A stretch of DNA of 64,000 bases from Paenibacillus xylanexedens (GTDB taxonomy: Bacteria > Bacillota > Bacilli > Paenibacillales > Paenibacillaceae), in NCBI RefSeq assembly GCF_007676705.1, contig NZ_VEBF01000002.1:620001-684000 (forward strand). The letters run 5' to 3'. A program made the position numbers and the translations under genes. This document shows positions 38,694-48,865 of the stretch, piece after piece. The stretch's first letter is position 1. Every line of letters starts with the position of its first letter. Below the pieces are notes generated by a model, which made no database searches, was not told where the DNA came from, and saw only the letters and a list, made by a program, of their open reading frames with translations.

Positions 38694-39077
38694 TTACATA
38701 ATCGTCGCGTGAACTTCCTGCTTCATCGTTTGTACAGGTTTATTCTGTCCATCTACAAATACAACCGTTGGTTTGTGAGTATTTGCCTCTTCTTGAGACA
38801 TCATGGCGTAAGAAATGATAATGACGTTATCTCCGGGCTGTACCAGACGTGCAGCAGCACCGTTAAGACATATGACCCCGCTTCCGCGTGGTCCTGGAAT
38901 TACATAAGTTTCCAGACGTGCACCATTGTTATTGTTCACAATTTGCACTTTTTCGTTTTCCATCAGATCGGATGTTTCCATCAAATCCTCATCTATGGTA
39001 ATGCTACCCACATAGTTTAAGTTGGCTTCCGTTACCGTAGCCCGGTGAATCTTGGATTTCATGAGTGTTCTAAACAT
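38694..39077 (-). CDS. panD: Aspartate 1-decarboxylase
   Basis: 127 residues. The proenzyme self-cleaves between Gly24 and Ser25 in NYVGSITID to form the pyruvoyl cofactor, then makes beta-alanine from aspartate for pantothenate. GGAGGTG is 7 nt before ATG 39077. It overlaps panC by 8 bp and ends the panBCD operon. Confidence 0.97.
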   Translation of the reverse strand: MFRTLMKSKIHRATVTEANLNYVGSITIDEDLMETSDLMENEKVQIVNNNNGARLETYVIPGPRGSGVICLNGAAARLVQPGDNVIIISYAMMSQEEANTHKPTVVFVDGQNKPVQTMKQEVHATIM

Positions 39078-39966
39078 GGGACAGCACCTCCGATTTTTGC
39101 AACCTTATATTGTCAATCAATCTTGTTTTTCCGAATTTCACGGCAAGTGCGATAAGCAGATCGTCACGTCCTTGAACTTCTTCCTGATCTGCGAGTGGCT
39201 CCAGACTAGGAAAAGCCTGAATCTCTGCGTAATCGATAACGGCAAGCGGTGAACTTGTAATCTGCTCACGCAAGATACGACGGATGTCTGCGGCGGTTAT
39301 AGCCAAACCTGTATCTGCGGCTTCCTGGGCTGCGCGCAGTGCCTTTGACAGAACCAATGCCTGAGTACGCTGTTCAGCACTAAGATAGACGTTACGTGAA
39401 CTGAGGGCAAGGCCATCCTCTTCGCGAACAATCGGACAAGGTATAATTTCTACAGGCATATTCAAATCATTCACCATCTGTTGAATGACAGCAACCTGTT
39501 GGGCGTCTTTCATCCCGAAAAATGCACGCTGAGGCTGTACGATGTTGAACAGCTTGGAGACTACGGTCGTTACCCCGTCAAAATGTCCTGGACGGGAAGC
39601 GCCGCATAAGCGCTCAGTCAATTGTGAAACAGATACCGTTGTCTGCGTTGCCTGTGGATACATCTCTTCAACCGAGGGAATAAATACGATATCAACCCCT
39701 TGTGAACGTGCTGTTTCCACATCTCTGGCTTCATCCCGCGGATAGCTGTCAAAATCTTCATTTGGACCAAATTGAATCGGATTAACGAATATGCTCAATA
39801 CCACGACATCGCTCTGTTGTCTGGCTGCTTGCATCAAGCTTGCATGACCTTGATGCAGATACCCCATTGTCGGTACGAGACCTACAACGGACGCACTGGA
39901 CCGAATCGCTTGACGCTTCAGGCTTAGCTCCTGTCTTAACTCTGCGATTGTCCGCAATACTTTCAT
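39070..39966 (-). CDS. panC: Pantoate-beta-alanine ligase
   Basis: 298 residues of an ATP-dependent ligase joining pantoate and beta-alanine. Nucleotide-binding motifs of the HIGH superfamily are visible: [15 protein letters not shown] (HxGH) and, downstream, [14 protein letters not shown] (the KMSKS-like loop region). The gene overlaps panB by 4 bp. Confidence 0.97.
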   Translation of the reverse strand: MKVLRTIAELRQELSLKRQAIRSSASVVGLVPTMGYLHQGHASLMQAARQQSDVVVLSIFVNPIQFGPNEDFDSYPRDEARDVETARSQGVDIVFIPSVEEMYPQATQTTVSVSQLTERLCGASRPGHFDGVTTVVSKLFNIVQPQRAFFGMKDAQQVAVIQQMVNDLNMPVEIIPCPIVREEDGLALSSRNVYLSAEQRTQALVLSKALRAAQEAADTGLAITAADIRRILREQITSSPLAVIDYAEIQAFPSLEPLADQEEVQGRDDLLIALAVKFGKTRLIDNIRLQKSEVLSHV

Positions 39967-40838
39967 GAGTTACTCTCCACCTTTTCCTTTTGTTGTCCAT
40001 ACAGTTGATCCAGAACACCATCCGCAGCGTTGAACACGTGCTCCTCGGCCGGGAATGAACGATCTTTAACTTCCTTCACGTAAGCTTCGATGCTGGTTCT
40101 GATTAATGTTCCCACATCTCCATACGTTTTGACAAAACGTTTAGGTGTATAAGGAGAGGCGTATTGAACCACATCGTGGAATACCAGCACCTGACCGTCA
40201 CAACCTCTTCCGGCTCCAATCCCAATGGTAGGGATGGACAGCTCCTCCGAGATGGCCCGAGCGACTTCTTCCGTGACCAGTTCAAGCACGATACCGAATG
40301 CACCTGCCGCTTCCAGCGCTTTAGCTTCGTCCATCAGGCGTTTCGCATCCGCTGCATCTTTACCCTGAATCCGGTAACCACCGAGCTGGTTAACCGATTG
40401 CGGTGTCAGTCCGATATGTCCAAGAACAGGCACACCTGCTTGCACGACCGCTCTGACAGTGTCCGCTATTTCGACTCCGCCTTCCATTTTGACCGCATGG
40501 GCATGCCCCTCTTGCATCAGTCGACGTACACCCTTAAGTGTCTCATCCAGACTGCCATGATAAGTCATAAAAGGCATGTCAGCCACAATAAATGTCTTCT
40601 CTGCCCCGCGTACTACGGAACGTGTGTGGTACACCATGTCATCGATGGTCACCGGAAGAGTGGAGTTATATCCCAGCACTACATTGCCAAGTGAATCCCC
40701 TACCAGGATCAGATCGATACCTGCTTCCTCTGCAAGGAGAGCTGTTGGATAATCGTAAGCCGTGATCATACTGAGCGGCACGCCATCCTGCTTATATTTT
40801 TTCATTTTCACAATATTCAACGCTTGTTTGTTTGCCAT
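39963..40838 (-). CDS. panB: Ketopantoate hydroxymethyltransferase
   Basis: 291 residues. It adds a hydroxymethyl group from methylene-THF to ketoisovalerate, the first step of pantothenate synthesis. Family blocks: SMITAYDYPTALLAEEAGIDLILVGDSLG at the start and the Mg-binding and substrate region KMEGG, with the catalytic Glu in ELVTEEVA. It is preceded by a leader of about 270 nt with its own promoter and a hairpin terminator only 40 nt before the gene. Confidence 0.97.
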   Translation of the reverse strand: MANKQALNIVKMKKYKQDGVPLSMITAYDYPTALLAEEAGIDLILVGDSLGNVVLGYNSTLPVTIDDMVYHTRSVVRGAEKTFIVADMPFMTYHGSLDETLKGVRRLMQEGHAHAVKMEGGVEIADTVRAVVQAGVPVLGHIGLTPQSVNQLGGYRIQGKDAADAKRLMDEAKALEAAGAFGIVLELVTEEVARAISEELSIPTIGIGAGRGCDGQVLVFHDVVQYASPYTPKRFVKTYGDVGTLIRTSIEAYVKEVKDRSFPAEEHVFNAADGVLDQLYGQQKEKVESNS

Positions 40839-41116
40839 TTTTTTTCATGGCTCCTCTCTTCTTTTCAAATAAACGCAACAAAAAAACCTTTTAGTTTTCC
40901 ACTAAAAAGTCCCGAAAAGTCAAAAAAGAGTCACTTGCGATCGTCCCTTCTGTCTCGGTCCTCTTCGGCTCAGAGCAGAATCCAACAACTCACTTTACTT
41001 ATTTCATACTTGTACTGCTGTCTGTCTGCCTGTGTAAAACACGTCAAAGCAGAACAAAGGTTACTTTTGCCGGAGTGCAATTCGGTCTGTATCAGCCGAT
41101 ATCGCCTCACGAACAC
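40839..41116 (-). ncRNA. Structured leader of panBCD, pan-motif-like
   Basis: The transcript starts near 41110 and runs to panB. A hairpin region at 40980-40948 (TTCTGCTC against GAGACAGAA, with a bulged A) and a terminator-like hairpin (40911-40879) lie before the gene. Known pan-motif RNAs sit at this place in Bacillus relatives and carry bulged adenosines. I cannot test the fold or compare with the family model. Confidence 0.45.
40879..40911 (-). terminator. Terminator-like hairpin between birA and panB
   Basis: On the minus strand CTTTTTAG, loop TGGAAAA, CTAAAAGG, then TTTTTTT. It is about 270 bp past the birA stop and only 40 bp before panB, so it may be an attenuator rather than the birA terminator. 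Confidence 0.7.
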
Positions 41117-41130
41117 AGTATACCAAAGTT
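41117..41130 (-). promoter_or_regulatory. Extended -10 promoter for panBCD
   Basis: TGGTATACT on the minus strand has the extended -10 pattern TGnTATAcT; no good -35 is seen. Confidence 0.5.
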
Positions 41131-41184
41131 CTGCTCAAACTTCACGTCTTATGTTCATTTTACCAGTGAAAATTCGACAAATGG

Positions 41185-42162
41185 CTACGATTTCCAGGAG
41201 ACCTCACCAGAGATGACGAGTACATGTTCTCCATTATGTTTCTCCACAACAAGTGCTCCAGAAGGGTCCAAGCCGATTGCCTTCCCTTCAATGATACCTT
41301 GAGGATTCGTCACTGAAATCTCTCGATTCATCGATACGGACAGGGCCTCCCAAAGAGCTGAGATGACACCGAATCCTTCTTTTTGATACAAAAAATACAA
41401 TTGTTCCAATTCCGTCAAAATGGCAGCCGTGAGCTTGGTGCGATCAACGGATTGACCCGTCTCCATCTTGAGCGAAGTAGCGATTGTAGTCAGATCTTCC
41501 GGATAATCCTCGGGATTAAAGTTCACGTCCACACCTATACCTGCAATACAGTATCTGACTTCATGATCTTCCACCGTAGATTCAAGCAATATGCCACACA
41601 CCTTGCGTCCATCTATCAACAGATCATTTGGCCACTTGATGCCTGCATCAGCTCCTGTACAAGCTCGTACCGCACGACATACAGCCACACCTGCTAATAA
41701 AGTAAGCTGCGGCGTGTGCTGAAGTGGTAAATCAGGGCGCAACAGGACGCTCATCCAGATTCCTTTACCCGGAGGAGAGAACCACTTTCGACCAAAACGG
41801 CCTCTTCCCCCGGTTTGTTCTTCCGCAATGACTACAGCGCCTTCGCCCTGCCCCTGCTCAGCTAGCTTCAGAACATCCCCTTGGGTAGACAAGGTCGTGG
41901 TCAACAGAATGGCCTTACGGCCAAATACAGTTGTGTCCAGTGCCAATTGAAGGGCAGTGGCGTCAATGCTGTCCGGCTTGGTAACCAGACGATACCCTTT
42001 GCGGGATACAGCCTCGAACTCATAGCCCATGTCACGCAACTTGTTCACATGTTTCCACACAGCAGTCCGACTAATGGATAGATTACGGCTGATCTCCTCA
42101 CCCGACACGAATCGTCCTTCAGCATTCAATAACATATGTAACAGATCTTCATGCTTGGTCAT
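41185..42162 (-). CDS. birA: Biotin-protein ligase and biotin operon repressor
   Basis: 325 residues. An N-terminal winged helix (residues 1-60, with VSGEEISRNLSISRTAVWKHVNKLRDMGY) precedes the ligase core: GGRGRFGRKWFSPPGKGIWMS near 115-135, IKWPNDLL, and the C-terminal SH3-like domain. It biotinylates carboxylases and represses biotin genes. It overlaps the cca 3' end. Confidence 0.95.
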   Translation of the reverse strand: MTKHEDLLHMLLNAEGRFVSGEEISRNLSISRTAVWKHVNKLRDMGYEFEAVSRKGYRLVTKPDSIDATALQLALDTTVFGRKAILLTTTLSTQGDVLKLAEQGQGEGAVVIAEEQTGGRGRFGRKWFSPPGKGIWMSVLLRPDLPLQHTPQLTLLAGVAVCRAVRACTGADAGIKWPNDLLIDGRKVCGILLESTVEDHEVRYCIAGIGVDVNFNPEDYPEDLTTIATSLKMETGQSVDRTKLTAAILTELEQLYFLYQKEGFGVISALWEALSVSMNREISVTNPQGIIEGKAIGLDPSGALVVEKHNGEHVLVISGEVSWKS

Positions 42163-43450
42163 CTTGAACCACCCGCTTCACTTCTGCGCTTAGCGCTTCA
42201 TGCTGATTCGCTATCGTTCCAATCGCCGTTTCTCTTAACAAATGTTTCATTAGTTGTCCCAACCAAGGTCCGCCTTTACGCTGCACCATCTGCAACACTT
42301 GTTCACCTGTGATATCCAGTTCTTTCAAGTCATGCACAGGGATGGATTGACTCCATTCGGCAGCAAGGTCTTGAACCACAACGACTTGCACTTCTGCCTG
42401 GTCAGACTGATTCCGCCACCCAGCTGGCAACAGCGACTGTATCTGAAGCCAATCATCCGCAGCCTGAACGCCGCAAGCCAGAACAGTAACAATCCAATCG
42501 GATCGCAAGCTGGCCGTGTCCTTCTGTTCCTGAACTGATGAATGAATCAACTGCTCTACCTGAAGAACTCCAGCGATCCGGGAGCGATGTTCATTGGAGA
42601 ATGTCCACTGACGTAATAAAACATCTGCTTCATCTTTGCTAAACCCGCCAGCAATCAGGATAAGTGACCACCGAAGTAATACATGCTCGCCTGACAATTG
42701 TTCCAGATTGGATAACAACGTCTTGTTGAAGCGAGCTGAACTAACTGGCGCTTTAATATGTGCAAGCGCATCACTTCTGTATAAAAGCTCCAACCCTCTT
42801 AATGGATGCGGTCCCGACATCATTTTTACCATCTCGGTTCGTACCCGTTCCATCGCTATATGTTCAAGCAGGTCTCTCTGCCTAACAAGACCCTTCCACG
42901 TATTATGGGCGATTTTGAAATTAAATACCGAAGCAAACCGAACACAGCGAAGCATCCGGAGTGCATCTTCACCAAATCGTTCCAACGCAGAGCCCACACA
43001 TCTGACTCGCTCTTCCTTAATATCTGCCTGTCCACCGAAGGGATCAACAATTGTCCCAGTGACGTCCATGGCAAGAGCGTTCATCGTGAAGTCACGCCGC
43101 TGTAAGTCTTCCTTAATATCCTGGACAAATTGAACCGCAGCAGGTCTGCGGTTATCCTGATATTCGGATTCTGTTCGAAACGTGGTAACTTCAAAGTAGT
43201 AGCCGCCTGAACGCACTGTCACCGTTCCATGCTGCAGGCCCGTAGGAATGCAATCATCGAACAATTCCATGACTTGCTGAGGAGAAGCTGATGTCGTGAT
43301 GTCCATATCATCTACAACTCGTCCCAGCAATTCATCACGGACACAACCGCCCACCCAATATGCCTTGTAGCCCTGTTCATTTAATCTTGTGAGTACGTTC
43401 TCACTTTGAATTGCCATTTCACGATCTACCTGTGTCCATTGAACCACCAC
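42149..43450 (-). CDS. cca: CCA tRNA nucleotidyltransferase
   Basis: 433 residues, class II. The nucleotidyltransferase head has VGGCVRDELLGR and the catalytic DMD in VVDDMDITTSA; the neck has RRDFTMNALA and the template region; the body and tail are helical. It adds or repairs the CCA end of tRNAs. The start is a GTG; the second GTG (43447) has the better spacing from GAGGTG. The gene overlaps birA by 14 bp. Confidence 0.94.
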   Translation of the reverse strand: MVVQWTQVDREMAIQSENVLTRLNEQGYKAYWVGGCVRDELLGRVVDDMDITTSASPQQVMELFDDCIPTGLQHGTVTVRSGGYYFEVTTFRTESEYQDNRRPAAVQFVQDIKEDLQRRDFTMNALAMDVTGTIVDPFGGQADIKEERVRCVGSALERFGEDALRMLRCVRFASVFNFKIAHNTWKGLVRQRDLLEHIAMERVRTEMVKMMSGPHPLRGLELLYRSDALAHIKAPVSSARFNKTLLSNLEQLSGEHVLLRWSLILIAGGFSKDEADVLLRQWTFSNEHRSRIAGVLQVEQLIHSSVQEQKDTASLRSDWIVTVLACGVQAADDWLQIQSLLPAGWRNQSDQAEVQVVVVQDLAAEWSQSIPVHDLKELDITGEQVLQMVQRKGGPWLGQLMKHLLRETAIGTIANQHEALSAEVKRVVQDDQA

Positions 43451-43509
43451 ATATCACCTCTTCTCTTGCCTGTTGTGGTATGCACAGTATGATTTCGCCA
43501 AGCAAATGA

Positions 43510-44670
43510 TTAACCGCAAACCGGTTTCAGATTTGGAACTTCCCTTCCCAGCACCCGGTAGTAAATCTGTTCATATTCATGCCGAATGGCATCATTGCAA
43601 AAATCATGATGGGCGCGCTGGAGACACGCCTCCCTGAACTCCGCAGCCAAACGGTCATCCGTCAACAAACGGATGGTGTTCTCGGCCATGGATTGTGTAT
43701 CCCCGATTGCGGATAGGAAACCCGTCTTACCATGTAAGACCAGTTCCGGAATTCCTCCGGCCCGTGAACCGATCGTGGGTACACCGCAAGCCATTGCTTC
43801 GAGCGCCACAAGTCCGAAACTTTCCTTCTCCGATGGAAGCATCAACACATCCGCCATGGAGATGACCTGAGCGATGTCATCCTGTTTGCCAAGGAAATGA
43901 ACCTTATCATTCAAGCCGAGATCATTAATTTTCCACTGCATCTTCGGCAAATCAGGCCCTTCACCAACAAATAGCAGTTTGGCTGGAACCTGCTCCTGTA
44001 CCTGACGGAAGACCTCTACCACATCCTGAGTTCTCTTCACCGGTCGGAAGTTGGAGATGTGCATTAATATCTTTTCTTCTGGCGCAGCGAAGTCTCTCCG
44101 CAGACTGGCAGCATCCCGCGGATAATATATTCGTTTATCAATAAAATTATAGGTCAAATCGATTGGACGCTGAATATCCAGCAATTCTACCGTTTCACGA
44201 ATCAAATCTTGTGACACTGCAGTGACCGCGTCACTTTCATTAATGGCCAGACGGATTAGATCCTTCAGAGATTCATCCTGAGCCAAAACCGTAATATCGG
44301 TTCCATGTAACGTGGTAACCACTTTGAGGCCATCCCCTACCATCTGTTTCGCGAGAAAGGCACATACTGCGTGTGGCACGGCATAATGAACATGCAGCAG
44401 ATCCAGTTGCTGTGACTTGGCCACCTGAGCCATCTTGGTAGCGAGTGACAGATCATACGGAGGGTAACGGAAAACATAATAATCATTTACTTCAACTTCA
44501 TGATAAAAAATATTCTTCTGGAACGTACCCAGTCTGAACGGGATACTGTTGGCAATAAAATGAACCTGATGCCCCTGTTCGGCAAGCAATTTGCCCAGCT
44601 CCGTTGCGACAACGCCAGACCCGCCGAGGGACGGATAACAGGTGATGCCGATTTTTAGCTTTTTATCCAT
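43510..44670 (-). CDS. bshA: N-acetyl-alpha-D-glucosaminyl L-malate synthase
   Basis: 386 residues, GT-B glycosyltransferase family 4. It couples UDP-GlcNAc and malate in the first step of bacillithiol synthesis. Blocks: CYPSLGGSGVVATELGK, HVHYAVPHAV, TTLHGTDITV, LLFVGEGPDLP, and the nucleotide-sugar site SEKESFGLVALEAMACG. It lies 98 bp after bshB1. The bshC gene is not here. Confidence 0.95.
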   Translation of the reverse strand: MDKKLKIGITCYPSLGGSGVVATELGKLLAEQGHQVHFIANSIPFRLGTFQKNIFYHEVEVNDYYVFRYPPYDLSLATKMAQVAKSQQLDLLHVHYAVPHAVCAFLAKQMVGDGLKVVTTLHGTDITVLAQDESLKDLIRLAINESDAVTAVSQDLIRETVELLDIQRPIDLTYNFIDKRIYYPRDAASLRRDFAAPEEKILMHISNFRPVKRTQDVVEVFRQVQEQVPAKLLFVGEGPDLPKMQWKINDLGLNDKVHFLGKQDDIAQVISMADVLMLPSEKESFGLVALEAMACGVPTIGSRAGGIPELVLHGKTGFLSAIGDTQSMAENTIRLLTDDRLAAEFREACLQRAHHDFCNDAIRHEYEQIYYRVLGREVPNLKPVCG

Positions 44671-44768
44671 CCTGTGGACGCTCCTTTGATCTCCCGCTTA
44701 AGCAGGTTGATATAATGCAACGGGATAATGTAACCCTTCGTTTCATTAAAAGTAAAATCTGAAATCGT

Positions 44769-45467
44769 TTATTGGGCACCCGAGCCAAATTGATGAACCA
44801 CGTAAGGTGTAATTGTAGCAAAACCTTCTGCAAACGTGATGAGACTGCGTTGTCCGAGCAAGGAATCACGGGCTCTTACACGTTCAATATACCCTTGATT
44901 CAATGGCGTCGAGACCGCTCCGTCTCCCAGTTCGAATTGGGAACGATAACAGAGCAACGAAGTTTCTTTTTGCTCATAGTGTTCCGTAATATCCACAATC
45001 AAATCCGTAGGTCCAATGTCATTAATAAAGTAAAAATAAAGTTCCTTCACTTGTACGGCAGGCATGTCCGGCATGTAGTTCCGAAGCTTGGCATTAAATA
45101 CAGCCTCCTGCACCAGCTTGCTGCAATTGACATGATCCGGGTGACGATCTTCCCAATAGGGAGCAAACACCATCCGAGGGGCATGACGGCGTATCTCAGC
45201 CGTTACCGCCTGAACATGCTCAGGCGTGAGATATAATCCCCGATCAGGCAGAGCTAGATTCGTTCGACACGAAAGACCGAGGACGCGGGAGGCTTGCTCC
45301 GCTTCCTCGGTTCTGCGCTCTACTGTTCCGTTGGAAGACATCTCAGCCCGAGTCAGATCACACACGCCTACTTTCAAGCCCGCAGCGGTATGTTTGGCAA
45401 TGGTTCCAGCCATACCAATCTCCGCGTCGTCCGCATGTGCTCCAAAGATGAGAATATCCAGACTCAT
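44769..45467 (-). CDS. bshB1: Bacillithiol biosynthesis deacetylase BshB1
   Basis: 232 residues, PIG-L/LmbE-like deacetylase. Zinc motif AHADDAEIG near the start and [10 protein letters not shown] near 115. It removes the acetyl group from GlcNAc-malate. It overlaps mgsA by 4 bp. Confidence 0.95.
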   Translation of the reverse strand: MSLDILIFGAHADDAEIGMAGTIAKHTAAGLKVGVCDLTRAEMSSNGTVERRTEEAEQASRVLGLSCRTNLALPDRGLYLTPEHVQAVTAEIRRHAPRMVFAPYWEDRHPDHVNCSKLVQEAVFNAKLRNYMPDMPAVQVKELYFYFINDIGPTDLIVDITEHYEQKETSLLCYRSQFELGDGAVSTPLNQGYIERVRARDSLLGQRSLITFAEGFATITPYVVHQFGSGAQ

Positions 45468-45904
45468 TCGGAATCACCTGAATTCAGTCCAGCCTCCGGC
45501 TTATATTTATGTACCAGTTCTCTCCAGCCGAAATCGCCACGATCCAGAGCCTTAACCAGGATTTCAGCAGTTGCGATATTTGTAGCAAGTGGAATCCCCT
45601 GCACATCACAAAGACGCAGCAACGCATTAATATCCGGTTCATGTGGTTGTGCCATCAGTGGATCGCGCAGAAAAATAATCAGATCCATCTCATTTTGCGC
45701 AACCAAGGCTCCAATCTGCTGATCTCCACCCAATGGGCCTGATTCGAATCGATGAATCTGCAACGAGGTTCCTTCCATAATACGAAGCCCTGTTGTTCCA
45801 GTCGAGTACAATTGATGGTCTGTAAAGACAGGCTCATATGCCGTCACGAAGTTAACCATCTCTTCTTTTTTGCGATCATGGGCGATAAATGCTATTTTCA
45901 ACAT
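45464..45904 (-). CDS. mgsA: Methylglyoxal synthase
   Basis: 146 residues. It converts dihydroxyacetone phosphate to methylglyoxal, a bypass relieving phosphosugar stress. Conserved: [10 protein letters not shown], the phosphate loop in STGTTGLRI, and the catalytic Asp region with [15 protein letters not shown]. Its location next to bacillithiol genes makes sense, because bacillithiol detoxifies methylglyoxal. It lies 11 bp after dapB. Confidence 0.96.
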   Translation of the reverse strand: MLKIAFIAHDRKKEEMVNFVTAYEPVFTDHQLYSTGTTGLRIMEGTSLQIHRFESGPLGGDQQIGALVAQNEMDLIIFLRDPLMAQPHEPDINALLRLCDVQGIPLATNIATAEILVKALDRGDFGWRELVHKYKPEAGLNSGDSE

Positions 45905-45915
45905 GACAATCTCCT

Positions 45916-46719
45916 TTAGTCGATAAAGTGATCAAATCCGTAGATGAGTCCTGTATATTCCATAACCTTTTGTACGCCAATCTTAACACCAGGCATATAC
46001 CCCGCACGTTCATAGGAGTCATGCCGAATTTTAAGCGACTGGCCATAATCTCCGAATACCACTTCCTGCTGCGCAAATACGCCAGGTAGTCGTACACTGT
46101 GAATTCGGAAGCCATTGTAATAACCGCCGCGTGATCCTTCAATCGTTTCTTCCTCATTCGGATTACCTTGACGAAGTTCTTCACGATTAGCAGCAATCAG
46201 TTCCGCTGTTTTGATCGCTGTTCCTGAAGGAGCATCCAACTTCTGGTCTCCGTGATATTCAATGATCTCCACATTCGGCATATGCTTGGCAGCCTGTGCT
46301 GCGAATCGCATCATCAAAATGGCACCGATCGAGAAGTTAGGGGCAATGAGCCCTCCGATTCCTTTGTCCTGACACTGCTTGTCCAACTGTTCGATCTGCT
46401 CCGGCGTGAAGCCGGTAACACCCATCACAGGTCTGACTCCATGACGGATCGCGATCTCAGTATGTGCAAAAGCATATTGTGGCACTGTAAAATCAACCAT
46501 GACCTGCGGTTTTGTCTCGGCAAAGGCCATTTCGATATCATCAGTCACCAGTACTCCACACTCTGGCAAACCAACAAGTGTTCCGGCATCGGTGCCCGCT
46601 CCGGAGCGGTTGACTGCAGCTGCAAGCTCCAGTTCCGGGTCCTGAAGTACCAATTTCACGACTTCACGGCCCATTCGACCAGCCGCTCCGATCACGGCAA
46701 CTCTTATTACTTCACTCAT
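45916..46719 (-). CDS. dapB: 4-hydroxy-tetrahydrodipicolinate reductase
   Basis: 267 residues. NAD(P)H-dependent step of lysine/diaminopimelate synthesis. Rossmann motif [14 protein letters not shown]; active-site block [15 protein letters not shown], where the first His and the Lys are kept but the second His of the usual HH pair is Gly. Start of the dapB-mgsA-bshB1-bshA-cca-birA string. Confidence 0.96.
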   Translation of the reverse strand: MSEVIRVAVIGAAGRMGREVVKLVLQDPELELAAAVNRSGAGTDAGTLVGLPECGVLVTDDIEMAFAETKPQVMVDFTVPQYAFAHTEIAIRHGVRPVMGVTGFTPEQIEQLDKQCQDKGIGGLIAPNFSIGAILMMRFAAQAAKHMPNVEIIEYHGDQKLDAPSGTAIKTAELIAANREELRQGNPNEEETIEGSRGGYYNGFRIHSVRLPGVFAQQEVVFGDYGQSLKIRHDSYERAGYMPGVKIGVQKVMEYTGLIYGFDHFID

Positions 46720-46801
46720 CTTGACTGCATCTCCTCGCTATATTGGATCATATGGTTGAATCCATTTCAACTTGACTTGGATATCCTTGTGAAATGAATT
46801 C

Positions 46802-47326
46802 TTATTGAATAGATTTCATACGTTGCTTGATTTCCTGTAACATCTGATGCAGCTGTCCGTTCTGAGGGTCCAACAAAATGGCCTCACGTAACACCTGAAT
46901 TGCACAATCAAATTCATTTAAGTCACTGTAAGCCAGTGATAGCATGACATGAGCTTCTACTGAAAGAGGATCAAGTCTCACCGCTTCTTTCAACAGCGTA
47001 GACGCTTCCACATAACGCTCCTGTGTTGCAATCCCCCCCTGCTCCAACAACAGCTTGGCTCTGGAGGTCAATTGTTTCGCTTCCAATGTCTGCAGGTGCA
47101 AAATATATTCCTCTGTTCCTGCCGACATTTCAACCGCTTTGCGCGCATATTCAAGCGCCGGAACCAGATGATTGCTACGTGCGTGGGTAATGGAACAGCG
47201 ATAATATAACTCCGCATGCTGCGGATGAGCATGAATGGCTGATTCGAACCAACGAATGGCCTGCTCAAAATCATTTTGCAATATACAGCGATAAGCCTGC
47301 TGCATATATTCTTCCGGTTTCATCAT
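46802..47326 (-). CDS. TPR-repeat protein
   Basis: 174 residues with about four tetratricopeptide units (helices around AYRCILQNDFEQAIRWFES, AELYYRCSITHARSNHLVPA, ASTLLKEAVRLDPLSVEA and LSLAYSDLNEFDCAIQVLREA). GGGAGGG lies 8 nt before ATG 47326. It sits between the MazG gene and dapB. Function unknown; it may scaffold a complex. Confidence 0.82.
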   Translation of the reverse strand: MMKPEEYMQQAYRCILQNDFEQAIRWFESAIHAHPQHAELYYRCSITHARSNHLVPALEYARKAVEMSAGTEEYILHLQTLEAKQLTSRAKLLLEQGGIATQERYVEASTLLKEAVRLDPLSVEAHVMLSLAYSDLNEFDCAIQVLREAILLDPQNGQLHQMLQEIKQRMKSIQ

Positions 47327-47376
47327 TAAGCTGACCCTCCCCGATCGGGTGATGGTACAGCATATGTAATCTACGC

Positions 47377-47706
47377 CTAATCGGTGTTTTTGGGAGTCCA
47401 CCGATTGGCATCGCGGGTGTTAAATTTATGCATGACTTTATCGTGCGCCTCAGCCAGATCAATACCCAGCGAGTTCGCAAAACAAATCGTGATAAATAAA
47501 ATATCTCCGAGCTCAAGTTCAATGGAATTGGCGGCTTCGGAAGACTTCTTGGGCTTCTCACCGAACTCGTGATTCACTTCCCTGGCAAGCTCTCCAACCT
47601 CTTCAGACATCCGGGCCAACATGGCCAGAGGACTGAAATATCCCTCCTTGAACTGGGAGATATACTGATCAACCTCACGCTGCATTTCTGCGATGCTTTT
47701 CTCCAT
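47377..47706 (-). CDS. MazG-like nucleotide pyrophosphohydrolase
   Basis: 109 residues. The MazG metal-binding pattern is visible as SEEVGELAREV with ELGDILF downstream. The family hydrolyses non-canonical NTPs. Its position upstream of dapB matches Bacillus ypjD. It overlaps the upstream part of no other gene, and it is divergent from the YitT-like gene. Confidence 0.92.
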   Translation of the reverse strand: MEKSIAEMQREVDQYISQFKEGYFSPLAMLARMSEEVGELAREVNHEFGEKPKKSSEAANSIELELGDILFITICFANSLGIDLAEAHDKVMHKFNTRDANRWTPKNTD

Positions 47707-47877
47707 GAGAACGGATTCTCCTTTTGAAATGATGTCGTATTTGTTCCTAATAATATCAGTTATTTAGATTCACTTCCACCATCATCAGGACAAATCATTT
47801 TTAAAGAATCAATAAACAGGTATACTAAGATGGGAATGACTGCTTCTCATTCTAATTCATCTACAGTGAGGGATCTT

Positions 47878-48747
47878 ATGAGCACTGCCAAAACCTGGGT
47901 TCAAGTCAAACTGGTTCTGCCCATCCTGCTGGGTACAGCCTTATATGCCTTCGGGCTCCTCTATTTCATTATCCCCAACCAGCTTATGGAAGGTGGTCTC
48001 ACCGGGGTTACGGTGCTGATCAATTATGCATTCGGCATATCACCTTCACTCACAACGCTGATTCTTAACGTTCCTCTATTTCTGATTGGGCTTAAAATTT
48101 TGGGCGGCAGACAGATGATCTATACCGGTATCGGGATTGGGGCATTGACCGTTTTTCTGTGGTTGTTCGAGAAATTGATTCATTGGGGCTGGATTGAACC
48201 ATTACATACCGAGAATGATCTCCTGCTCGCAGCCCTATATGCAGGTGTTACCCTTGGAGCCGGTCTTGGTATTGTATTCCGTTGGGGCGGAACGACGGGC
48301 GGCTCAGACATCATTGCTCGTATTCTCAACCGCAAGTATGGATGGAGTATGGGGCGAGTATTACTGGGCATTGATTTCGTCATTATCGGGCTCTCTCTCA
48401 TCTACATCCCCAAGGAAAAAATTCTGTATACGCTCGTAGCGGTATTTATCGCCTCCAAAGTCATCGACTTTATTCAGGAAGGTGCATATTCCGCCCGGGC
48501 ATTTATGATCATCAGTGACCATGCACCGAAGATTGCGGATCAGATCACACGGGAGATGGATCGTGGTGTTACCCTCATTCCAGCCATTGGCGCATACTCT
48601 AAACAGGCCAAACACATGGCCTACTGTGTTATATCCCGACAAGAGTTCAGGCGGTTGCAGACGATTGTACGTTCCATTGACCCCAGAGCTTTTGTCATCA
48701 TCAGCGATGTTCACGATGTACATGGAGAAGGTTTCAAAGAAAGTTGA
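47878..48747 (+). CDS. YitT-family membrane protein
   Basis: 289 residues. Five or six transmembrane helices in residues 15-190 (including LVLPILLGTALYAFGLLYFI and LLAALYAGVTLGAGLGIVFRWGG) and a C-terminal DUF2179 domain (about 210-285, AFMIISDHAPKIADQITREM). It matches Bacillus YpjC in place and length. GAGGGA precedes ATG 47878; ATG 47830 has none. Function unknown; perhaps an efflux or small-molecule channel. It is the only plus-strand gene in this stretch, with a candidate TATACT at 47817. Confidence 0.88.
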   Translation: MSTAKTWVQVKLVLPILLGTALYAFGLLYFIIPNQLMEGGLTGVTVLINYAFGISPSLTTLILNVPLFLIGLKILGGRQMIYTGIGIGALTVFLWLFEKLIHWGWIEPLHTENDLLLAALYAGVTLGAGLGIVFRWGGTTGGSDIIARILNRKYGWSMGRVLLGIDFVIIGLSLIYIPKEKILYTLVAVFIASKVIDFIQEGAYSARAFMIISDHAPKIADQITREMDRGVTLIPAIGAYSKQAKHMAYCVISRQEFRRLQTIVRSIDPRAFVIISDVHDVHGEGFKES

Positions 48748-48769
48748 TGTACTACACAGAAACTACAAG

Positions 48770-48830
48770 AAAACCTCTTTTCGCATGAAGAGCCGTTATA
48801 GTGGCTGTTTATGTGAAAAGAGGTTTTTTT
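48770..48830. terminator. Terminator between the YitT-like gene and ypjB
   Basis: AAAACCTCTTTTCGCAT pairs with ATGTGAAAAGAGGTTTT, followed by T. An inner hairpin GAGCC/GGCT extends it. Serves both convergent genes. Confidence 0.9.
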
Positions 48831-48865
48831 AATATACGAGGATCAGGGATCAGGTTCATGTCCTA

